Shown: in pieces, positions 57,205 through 64,000 of the stretch
Numbering within the stretch: the stretch's first letter is position 1
How the letters are laid out: the number at the start of each line of letters is the position of its first letter
Made by a program: the position numbers and the translations under genes
Notes under the pieces: generated by a model
Told to the model about the DNA's origin: nothing
Database searches by the model: none
Seen by the model: the letters and a program-made list of their open reading frames with translations, nothing else
Source of the DNA: an uncultured Ruminococcus sp.
Lineage (GTDB): Bacteria > Bacillota > Clostridia > UBA1212
DNA: 64,000 nt
Assembly (NCBI GenBank): GCA_902792515.1
Contig: CADAZX010000005.1
Location: 1 to 64,000 of the forward strand
Reading direction: 5' to 3'

Positions 57205-60200
57205 TCAGCCGCAAGTGACCTTAAACGTCCTCTGATCGGTAAAGTTCTCCATGTCGACGATGAAGCTGTAGCTGAAATAACCGTCTTCGGTGTAGTTCAC
57301 CTGGTAGCCGTCGAATTCCTCCACGTTATAAGTGATATCCGTCCACTCGCCGCCGATCTTCTCCTGAATCTTCGGCCTTGCGAGCTTCGAGAAGCCGTTG
57401 ACTCTTACCGCGTTCGAGTTGCGCGAACCCGTCACTGTGAAGATTGCCTCGTCGTTTTCCGCGTTGACGATCGCGAGGTAGTCGTCCTCGACGGCCGTTC
57501 CCTTCTCGCACTCGAGAATTCTCCACGGATTGTCGACCGTGTCCTCGATAACGTAGTGAACGTTCGGGTCGTCCTTCTGCTCCGTAACGCCGTACGGGAG
57601 AAGCACGAAAACGATTTTAATAGTGTCGCCTTTTTTGAACTCGAGCTTGTCGGCGTCGAGACCGATCTCGACGAGATTCAGGAACGCGCCGTCCTTGATA
57701 ACCGAGTTTCTCATCACGAGACAGCCGTCGAAATCCTTGCCGCCAACGGTCGCCTTATAAGAGCGGACGATATACGCGAAGTTCTCGACGTCGTTATTGT
57801 TCTGGAGCGAATAGTCGTAGAGGCTGAAGAAAGGCGAATTCTTGCAGAGCTTATAGACCTCCGGTTCGGAAGTCTTGTTGACCTTGTTGGTGATCTCCTT
57901 TATCGATCCGTCCTCCGCCTTATACGAGGTCGTCTTCATGCACTGGAAGCGAGGGTCGAAGCTGAACAGAGTAAAGCTGTTTCTCGCGTCCTTGTACGTT
58001 ACGTCGTTCAAGCATTTCGCCTCGAGCGTGTAGTATGTACGGTTCTCGTCGTTTTGCGGGAACTCGGTGTGGCGGAGACTGTACTCAAAAGCGCCGTCGT
58101 ACGTTCTGTAGGAATAAGCCACGTCGGCGTAAACCGGACCTACCGAGCGGATGTCGCTTCCGATGTACTCAGACTGGTACGTCTGACCGCTCTTGTTATA
58201 AGATACGAACCTCAGTCTGCCAACGGAGTTGAACTGAGGCTGAGACGACCACATTACGCCGCTGCATCCGCGGAAGTCGGGAAGCGTCCAGCCGTCGCGG
58301 CCGAAAACGAAGTAAGGCGCGATGCAGTTCGACTCGGTAACGCCTGTCGACAGATGGTAGTAGCCGATGTGGAAGCTTATCGAGGAGAGCTGCTTGAGTC
58401 TGTTGACGCCCCAGTTCTGATAGACGTTCAGCATCGTGTACGTGAGGTCCTTCCCCTTCTCAACAACGAGCGGATATACGGTGTCGCCGTACTGCGTGTC
58501 GTTCGGGTCGTAGTAACGCTCCTCGTGCTCGCCGGCGAAGTTTTTGCAGACCTCGGGCTGGATTGGCACGAGCGTTTTCGACTCGTCGAGAAGCACAGCC
58601 GCCTCGAGGCATCCGTTCGCGCCGTGGCTGCAGAAGTAGATCTTTCTGTCGTCGGAAGAGGCTGTAACCTTGATCGTACCGCCGAAGTACTTGTTGACGT
58701 TCTTTTTCCTGTACGCGTTGTTGAAGTCGGTTCCCGCGACGGAAACCTCGTAAGCGCCGTTGGTGGTATTGTAGCCGAGCACTTTAAGCTTCGAGTACGA
58801 TCCGTGCTGCCCGGTGACCTCAAAGCCGAGCGGATTTCTCTCAAAGTAGCACTCCTTTTTAAGGTTTTTGAAATCCTTTGCCTCGGCAGTCAGTATTCTG
58901 TGGCCGAAATTCGCGTCGCTGCCCTGCTTGTGGTTTCCGGTGACGTCTATGTAGAACTCAACAACGTATTTGCCGCCGTTTTTGGAGAGCCTCGTGTGCG
59001 TCATGCCGTCGTCGCAGGCGATAAGTCCGAGCATTCCGGAATCTTTGATCTCAAAGCCTACGCACTGGAACTCCGAGAGTTCAAAGCTGTCTCCGCCGCC
59101 GGTGAAATCGGAGCCGTCCTGATTAAGGGCGTAAAAGTCGGCGACTCTGTCCGCGGGAATTACGTAGCGGTATCCGAACTCCTTGTAGTCGGACGATTTT
59201 GTGTCGAAGATCACGCGGAGCTCGTTGTGCATCTTGTCGGAATAAGAGTGAAGCGTCTGCTCGTAGCCGCAGTTCACCGAACCGAGCTCATTTATGTGGG
59301 CAAGTCTTATATTCTCGATCTTGAACGTGTCGCCAGCTTTTCCGTTGATGTCAAAACGAAGCGCGCTGAGATAGCCGTTTGACGACTCTTCAAAATCCGC
59401 GACGTAGATCGCGACGGTCTGTTTCGATCCGCCTGTGAACGGGAACGTCTTGCTGTCGTCCTGGTTGAAGCTCCCGGCGTGACCTCCGGTGAAAACGTAG
59501 AACAGCTGGCCGCCCGCGTCACTGCCTGAAGTAGTCAGGTCGAAAAGCACGACGTTGCAGCCGTCAATACTGTCGCTGAAATCGAGGCACACGTAAGGGT
59601 CGGTAGGGTCTTCGACCGTACCCGTCAGAACGCCGTTCTTCCAAGAGACGTTTTTGACCATATTACCGTGCGGCGCCGCTGTCGCGGGAATATTGAGAAC
59701 CTTTTCTTTGTCGTATTTCGTGAAGTCGACAAGGCTCTCGTCGGGCGAGAAAACAAGATCCCTGATGTTTACCTCGTAGTAGAAAAGTCCCATGCGGTTC
59801 GTGTTGACTCTGGCCGCCGACGACCCCGATACCGAGTCGAAAACGCTGCCGTCAGCCTTCACGACGAATCCGGTCATGCCGCCGGAGATGAGCGTCTTGC
59901 CCGAAGCTGTCCTGATCTCGTTGAGGCCCTTCAAGCCATCGCCCTTAAGACCGATCTTGTACTGCGAGTTCTCGTTCGTAACGGTGAAGCCGAGACGCTC
60001 GGGAGTGTCGTAAACGCCCTGGATGCCGTTCTCGAGAGACGAAGCGTAAACGACGCTTTTCGCCATCGGCGTCTCGCCGTCTATGCTACGCGGCTCGGGT
60101 GTGGGCTCGGGTACTTCCGTCGGCGTTTCCGGCCTGTCGTCGGGCTTTGGCCGGCACGCGGCAACCGCTCCAAAGCAGAGCGTGCCGGCGATAAGGAGCG

Positions 60201-60231
60201 CAAGCACTCTGAGAATTCTTTTGATAAACAT
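57205..60231 (-). CDS. Very large lipoprotein of unknown function
   Basis: A 1008-residue exported lipoprotein. A signal peptide leads to GAVAAC, a plausible lipobox with Cys26. A proline-rich spacer (PETPTEVPEPTPEPR) precedes the mature body. The rest is rich in beta-strand patterns and aromatic residues without membrane segments, and I recognise no enzyme motif. It may be several linked beta-sandwich domains, as in glycan-binding or wall-associated lipoproteins. It lies 79 bp behind the PBP2 gene and in front of the AEC transporter on the same strand, so a link to the envelope is possible but unproven. Confidence 0.85.
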   Translation of the reverse strand: MFIKRILRVLALLIAGTLCFGAVAACRPKPDDRPETPTEVPEPTPEPRSIDGETPMAKSVVYASSLENGIQGVYDTPERLGFTVTNENSQYKIGLKGDGLKGLNEIRTASGKTLISGGMTGFVVKADGSVFDSVSGSSAARVNTNRMGLFYYEVNIRDLVFSPDESLVDFTKYDKEKVLNIPATAAPHGNMVKNVSWKNGVLTGTVEDPTDPYVCLDFSDSIDGCNVVLFDLTTSGSDAGGQLFYVFTGGHAGSFNQDDSKTFPFTGGSKQTVAIYVADFEESSNGYLSALRFDINGKAGDTFKIENIRLAHINELGSVNCGYEQTLHSYSDKMHNELRVIFDTKSSDYKEFGYRYVIPADRVADFYALNQDGSDFTGGGDSFELSEFQCVGFEIKDSGMLGLIACDDGMTHTRLSKNGGKYVVEFYIDVTGNHKQGSDANFGHRILTAEAKDFKNLKKECYFERNPLGFEVTGQHGSYSKLKVLGYNTTNGAYEVSVAGTDFNNAYRKKNVNKYFGGTIKVTASSDDRKIYFCSHGANGCLEAAVLLDESKTLVPIQPEVCKNFAGEHEERYYDPNDTQYGDTVYPLVVEKGKDLTYTMLNVYQNWGVNRLKQLSSISFHIGYYHLSTGVTESNCIAPYFVFGRDGWTLPDFRGCSGVMWSSQPQFNSVGRLRFVSYNKSGQTYQSEYIGSDIRSVGPVYADVAYSYRTYDGAFEYSLRHTEFPQNDENRTYYTLEAKCLNDVTYKDARNSFTLFSFDPRFQCMKTTSYKAEDGSIKEITNKVNKTSEPEVYKLCKNSPFFSLYDYSLQNNNDVENFAYIVRSYKATVGGKDFDGCLVMRNSVIKDGAFLNLVEIGLDADKLEFKKGDTIKIVFVLLPYGVTEQKDDPNVHYVIEDTVDNPWRILECEKGTAVEDDYLAIVNAENDEAIFTVTGSRNSNAVRVNGFSKLARPKIQEKIGGEWTDITYNVEEFDGYQVNYTEDGYFSYSFIVDMENFTDQRTFKVTCG

Positions 60232-60260
60232 GTCATTACCTCCGTTATTTAGAGATTTAA

Positions 60261-60294
60261 GGCGCGCGTCAAAAGCGTAACAGGGACGCGCGCC
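60261..60294. repeat. 10-bp perfect hairpin between PBP2 and lipoprotein genes
   Basis: GGCGCGCGTC and GACGCGCGCC pair around a 14-nt loop. No T-run follows on the minus strand, so it is more likely an mRNA-stabilising or partial terminator structure than a full terminator. Confidence 0.5.
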
Positions 60295-60310
60295 GGGTTA
60301 TTGTCAACCG

Positions 60311-62476
60311 TCAGATGACGGGGCCTCTCCTCTCAAACCATTTTCCGAGGTGCTGGCCGCCTGTCGTCGTCGAGGTCTCTCTGTCGTAATGGTGAATGCC
60401 GCCCTTGAAGCCGGGCTCGTACGAACCGCCGAAATAGCAGTTGATGACGTCGCCGGCAATCGGGAAGTTGTTGCCGCTGTAGACTCCGTGCTCAAGAAGA
60501 AGCGTTATCGATATCTGCGGGTCGTTGTAAGGGGCGAAGCCTGTGTAGAAGCCGTGGGACGACTGTTCGTTCGTACCGGTCTGCGCCGTTCCCGTCTTGC
60601 CCGCGAGGAAATAGTGCGGATAATTGGTAAGCTGCGCCTGGAGCTCCGCGTACGCGTCGATCATTTTTGTCATAGCCTCCTGGACAAGCGAGATGGTCTC
60701 CGGCTTGGCACCCGTGGGATATGACTCTATGGGCGTCTCGTAAACGATCCTTCCTTTGCTGTCGCAGACCGTTTTCGCTACGTGCATGTTGTGGAGCGTG
60801 CCGCCGTTGGCTATCGCCGCGATGTATCTGTTGACCTGAAGAGGCGTGAACGTCGTGTAGAGCTGGCCGATGCACGATGCCGCGGTCGAGGCGTCGGTCC
60901 ACTTGTGGAACGTGCCGTACTCGAAAATGTCCATCGTCTCGGGGTTGCTCCTGAAGCCCTTCCGCTCCGCGATTTCGATGCCCGTATACTCGCCGAGTCC
61001 GAACTGCTTGATCCAGTAGTCGAGGTTTTCGATGCCGGCGTCGATGCCGACGGTCGCGAAATAGACGTTGCACGAGCGTCCGAGCGCGTTGACGAGCGAT
61101 ACCTTGTGGTGGTACGACAGGCATTTCATTTTCTTGCCCGACGCTATAATATAACCGGGGCACATGATGATTCTGTCTCTGTCCGTGACACCGGTCTCGA
61201 GGCCGGCAACCGCGATCGCGGGCTTGATCATCGACCCGATAGGATACGTGCCCTGCGTGCTCCTGTTGAGGCTCGGCGAACCCGGGTCAGTCATCAGGTT
61301 CTCGACGGCCTCCTGAGCCTCTTTGTCTGTCAGCGGAGCGACGAAAATGTTGTTGTCGAAGCCGGGATACGACGCCATCGCCAGTATCTCACCTGTGTGA
61401 ACGTCGGAAACGACGCCCGCGCCGGCGTCGCAGTCACCGAAGTTGTCGATGCCGTTTTCGCGCGAAGCGGTGTAGAGTACGTTGTACTCGATCGACTCGT
61501 AAAGCGTCTGCTGAAGAAGTATGTCTATCGTAAGGTAGAGGTCGCAGCCCGGTTCGGGCGCTGTGTACCCTGTCTCAGTCACCGTTCCGTCGTTTGACTT
61601 GACGTATTTCCGCCAGCCGCGCTTGCCTCGGAGGTAGTCCTCAAAAGTCTTTTCGACTCCGATCTTTCCGATCACGTCGTCCGCGAAGTAACCGCTCTCC
61701 TTCTTTTCGTCAAACTCCTCCTCGGAGATTGCTCTCACGTAGCCGAGTATCGGCCCGAGCGAAATGTTGTTCACGTAGTATCTTATATACGTCTCCTCGG
61801 ACGTCACGCCGTGGAATTCCATCGAGCGCGCCGTTATCTCGTCGACCGACTCCTTGCACACGTCCGTGGCGACGGGCGTCGGCCTGAGCGAATCGAGACC
61901 GTACATATAAGACGCGAAGCGCATTATCATGATCCTGTAGGCGTCGTACTCGCTGTATTCGTCGGAGATCGCGAAAAGGTTCACGCGCAGATAGTTAAAA
62001 GCGCTCTGAGGATTTTCGAAGTACACCTTGTCGGCCTTCGAGATGACCATGTCGTTTATAAAGGCCTTCATGTTCTCGGCCTCTTCCTCTGTGTCGACGG
62101 CCGGCCCCCACGCGGGAGGATAGAGCAGATAGTCGCCGAGATAGTTGTAGAAGACGTCGTTGTTCTTTTCGAAAATCTTCACCAGCTCCAGGTACATTCT
62201 GTCCCTGTACTCCTGGTCGTCGGCGGTGTTGATCATGTAGACCTTGTACGCGGTGCGGTTGCCCGCGAGAAGGACTCCGTTCCTGTCGTAAATATTTCCG
62301 CGCGGAGCGTCGAGCGGCAGATCGTACTCGGTGAACTTGGATGCCTCCCTTTCGTGGATTTCGTTCTGCCCGATCTGCAGCACGTAAAGGCGGCCGACAA
62401 GAACGGACATGACGATGATCAGTCCGAGCGAGAGGTAAGTTATCCGGTTGGTGAAAAACTTCTTAAGTGCGTCCAT
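60311..62476 (-). CDS. mrdA: Penicillin-binding protein 2 (elongasome transpeptidase)
   Basis: A class B penicillin-binding protein (721 aa) that cross-links peptidoglycan during rod elongation. It has one N-terminal membrane helix (about residues 12-34), a dimerisation region beginning APRGNIYDRNG, and a C-terminal transpeptidase. The active-site motifs are Ser415-x-x-Lys418 (in PIGSMIKPA), Ser468-Cys-Asn470 and Lys627-Thr-Gly629. Its position behind mreC and mreD supports the elongation role over sporulation or division paralogues. It starts 30 bp after the mreD stop with AAGAGG upstream. Confidence 0.94.
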   Translation of the reverse strand: MDALKKFFTNRITYLSLGLIIVMSVLVGRLYVLQIGQNEIHEREASKFTEYDLPLDAPRGNIYDRNGVLLAGNRTAYKVYMINTADDQEYRDRMYLELVKIFEKNNDVFYNYLGDYLLYPPAWGPAVDTEEEAENMKAFINDMVISKADKVYFENPQSAFNYLRVNLFAISDEYSEYDAYRIMIMRFASYMYGLDSLRPTPVATDVCKESVDEITARSMEFHGVTSEETYIRYYVNNISLGPILGYVRAISEEEFDEKKESGYFADDVIGKIGVEKTFEDYLRGKRGWRKYVKSNDGTVTETGYTAPEPGCDLYLTIDILLQQTLYESIEYNVLYTASRENGIDNFGDCDAGAGVVSDVHTGEILAMASYPGFDNNIFVAPLTDKEAQEAVENLMTDPGSPSLNRSTQGTYPIGSMIKPAIAVAGLETGVTDRDRIIMCPGYIIASGKKMKCLSYHHKVSLVNALGRSCNVYFATVGIDAGIENLDYWIKQFGLGEYTGIEIAERKGFRSNPETMDIFEYGTFHKWTDASTAASCIGQLYTTFTPLQVNRYIAAIANGGTLHNMHVAKTVCDSKGRIVYETPIESYPTGAKPETISLVQEAMTKMIDAYAELQAQLTNYPHYFLAGKTGTAQTGTNEQSSHGFYTGFAPYNDPQISITLLLEHGVYSGNNFPIAGDVINCYFGGSYEPGFKGGIHHYDRETSTTTGGQHLGKWFERRGPVI

Positions 62477-62506
62477 CTGTAAAGCCTCTTGAAATTCACG
62501 CGTCCG

Positions 62507-63199
62507 TCAACGCTGGCCGAAAAGAATCGCTCCGCCGCGGCGCCTTCTTCCGAGCTTCCGCCACGCCACCGTGAACGGAACGGCGATCAGCGCGAAAATG
62601 AGATAAGTGTAAACGGTCGACGGTACGATCCTCAGCAGAACGTGCCGGCCGGTATTTTCGTACAGCGCGGGCGCCTTCGACGCGTAAAGCGAAAGGAACC
62701 TGGCGCCGAAGCTTAAAGCCGACTGGAAAATAAATATCAGTACAGGCGCCACGGCAAGGTAGTTGAGGACCTTGCCCTTCATTCTCGGTCTTACCACGAA
62801 AGCCGTAAAAAAGCACGTCAGCATATATATGAGCGCGTAAAAGCCGAGGTACCGCCCGAAAACGATATCTATCGAAAAGCCCGCGACTACGCCAAGGACA
62901 AGCCCGAAATCCGTCTCGCTGCACATCGCCGCGAGAAGCAGCACCGCCAGCACGAGATTCGGCTTCACGCCGAAAACCCTCAGGTCGTTGAAAACGGCCT
63001 CCTGAAAAAGCACCGCCGCAATGACGGTCAGCGCCGCGAAAACTATCCTGCCGGACGTTATCTGCGTGTCGAAATTCTCCTCGCCGCTTATAAAAACGTT
63101 GCCGGTCTCGAGCCTGTAGCTGTCCTTTGTCTTGTCTCCGCCGGTTCCCGAAAGCCGCCTTCTGAAGAGACGTTTTATTGCTTTTGTGTTGAGAAACAT
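62507..63199 (-). CDS. mreD: Rod shape-determining protein MreD
   Basis: A 230-residue membrane protein with five or six helices that belongs to the elongation complex. The pattern KPNLVLAVLLLAAMCSE followed by GFSIDIVFGRYLGFYALIYML is typical of MreD. The N-terminus has a longer than usual hydrophilic extension (about 50 residues, with many Arg/Lys) before the first helix. The ATG at 63199 has GGGAGG at 6 nt. It is flanked by mreC (upstream) and mrdA (downstream), the conserved order. Confidence 0.92.
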   Translation of the reverse strand: MFLNTKAIKRLFRRRLSGTGGDKTKDSYRLETGNVFISGEENFDTQITSGRIVFAALTVIAAVLFQEAVFNDLRVFGVKPNLVLAVLLLAAMCSETDFGLVLGVVAGFSIDIVFGRYLGFYALIYMLTCFFTAFVVRPRMKGKVLNYLAVAPVLIFIFQSALSFGARFLSLYASKAPALYENTGRHVLLRIVPSTVYTYLIFALIAVPFTVAWRKLGRRRRGGAILFGQR

Positions 63200-63273
63200 C
63201 TCTTCCTCCCTCTCCGGTCACGCACCGTAAACGCCGCTCAATTACGCATTGTACGGTTCGCGGAATGCCTGTC

Positions 63274-64000
63274 TTACGGCTGCTCCGCCTGCGCCGGCGT
63301 CTCCTGCGGTTCGTTGTTCCTGAGCATCACGAACACCTTGCTGAGAAGCGTAAGGTCGACTGCAGGTTTGACCATCGCGGTAACCACGCCTGTCTCCCTG
63401 TCGACATTGACCTCCTTGACCGTTCCGACCATAATTCCCGACGGGAAAACTCCGCCGCTGTCGGCAGTTACTATATTGTCGCCGACGACGATTCCGGACG
63501 ATGCGCTCAGCCTGTCGATCCTGAGCTCGTAAACGAGATTCTCCTGCGACACGCCCCTGACTCTAACAAGCTCGTTGGAGCGCGAAATTCTGCACATGAA
63601 AGAGTTGTTCTCGTCGACAATCGTCAGGAATTTCGAGGAAGCGAAGCCCGCCTCGGTCACGATCCCCACAAGACCGTCAGGTGAAATCACGGTGCAGCCG
63701 CGCGTCACGCCGTCTGCCGTTCCGCGGTCGATCGTAAACGTGTTGAACCAGTCCGTAACGTCCTCGGCGATTATCTCCGCGGGCACGAGCGAGTAGTCCT
63801 CCGAGTAGTCCTCGAAGCCCAGGATTCGCCTCAGCTCGGAATTTTCGAGAATAAGCCGCTCCTTTTCGTCCTCAAGGATCGGAATCTGTGCGTTCTTCTC
63901 GCGCAGCTCCTCGATCTCGGCGTTCACTTTTCCGTACGAAAACATATACTTAAACCACCCCGAAACTGCCGAGGCGGCCTTTTTGACTCCGTTCTGCACA
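63274..64000 (-). CDS. mreC: Rod shape-determining protein MreC (truncated by window edge)
   Basis: A partial gene of about 241 codons that runs off the right end of the window. The visible part begins near the end of the N-terminal anchor, followed by a coiled coil (residues about 25-62, KVNAEIEELREKNAQ) and the two beta-barrel domains of MreC (DWFNTFTIDRGTADGV and VFPSGIMVGTVKEV). The C-terminus is NNEPQETPAQAEQP. The start codon and membrane helix lie outside the window. A GTG at 63997 is simply the first in-frame candidate and is not the likely start. Confidence 0.93.
   Translation of the reverse strand, partial: VQNGVKKAASAVSGWFKYMFSYGKVNAEIEELREKNAQIPILEDEKERLILENSELRRILGFEDYSEDYSLVPAEIIAEDVTDWFNTFTIDRGTADGVTRGCTVISPDGLVGIVTEAGFASSKFLTIVDENNSFMCRISRSNELVRVRGVSQENLVYELRIDRLSASSGIVVGDNIVTADSGGVFPSGIMVGTVKEVNVDRETGVVTAMVKPAVDLTLLSKVFVMLRNNEPQETPAQAEQP

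Noticed and set aside
56485-59382. Very long (965-codon) plus-strand open frame opposite the AEC and lipoprotein genes
   Set aside because: Its composition is Arg/Val/Glu-rich as expected for an antisense frame of GC-biased genes, it crosses two real genes, and it has no ribosome site or motifs.

Overview
The window reads as chromosomal DNA of a Gram-positive anaerobe of the Clostridia class, probably an uncultured gut-type lineage. The evidence is strong AGGAGG-type ribosome binding sites, sigma-A promoters (TTGACA/TATAAT), an LCP-like cell-wall protein, a GH25 muramidase, a fused FeoA-FeoB with its Cys-rich partner, a VUT-family queuosine-precursor transporter behind a preQ1-like leader, and Clostridia-style secreted proteins. 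This placement is inference from gene content. No rRNA or other decisive marker is present.

Layout. 0.1-8.3 kb: phosphoglycerate mutase (minus), then an LCP-like protein, a divergent type IIA topoisomerase pair and an M19 dipeptidase. 8.4-16 kb: a heterodimeric ABC exporter, a BaiN/YhiN-like flavoprotein, galE and two small membrane proteins. 16-31.6 kb: a carbon-metabolism block with an aldo/keto reductase, a GH106-like hydrolase with a 2-hydroxyacid dehydrogenase and a TIM-barrel isomerase, feoAB plus its Cys-rich partner running directly into xylA-xylB, a membrane-anchored carboxylesterase, an FAD oxidoreductase, the VUT transporter and an SDR. 31.6-34.5 kb: accessory DNA. A 1.6-kb segment bounded by a tRNA-Pro gene and a second copy of its 3' half carries a Fic protein with an unusual repeat-loaded promoter and a symmetric hairpin array. 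Beyond it lie tRNA-Thr, tRNA-Tyr and a metal-binding HMA protein with twin palindromes. 34.5-39.9 kb: a SASA esterase, a secreted GH99-like protein, an AraC regulator and a DUF4082-like surface protein. The GH99-like and DUF4082-like proteins end in the same KKGCG-hydrophobic-basic tail.

39.9-41.7 kb is a gene-free, AT-rich region containing a family of nested palindromes. They share the half-cores TCACTTGAC and GAATCGTTC around a GC hairpin whose sequence changes with pairing kept. I consider this the strongest candidate for something undescribed. 41.7-53.7 kb is a minus-strand housekeeping run (argS, leuS, a DUF6873-like protein, GH25, recO, era, an M3-type lipoprotein peptidase, a CNNM/CorC protein, a SIMPL protein, tRNA-Leu). 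53.9-57.2 kb has a GH43-like protein, a sugar-phosphate isomerase-like protein and an AEC transporter. The window closes with a 1008-residue lipoprotein of unknown function downstream of mrdA (PBP2), mreD and a truncated mreC, the rod-elongation cluster.

Taken together the window combines envelope growth (mreCD-PBP2, LCP, GH25), plant or host glycan use (xylose, arabinan/xylan-like, rhamnoside-like hydrolases, esterases) and a compact accessory zone around tRNA genes.
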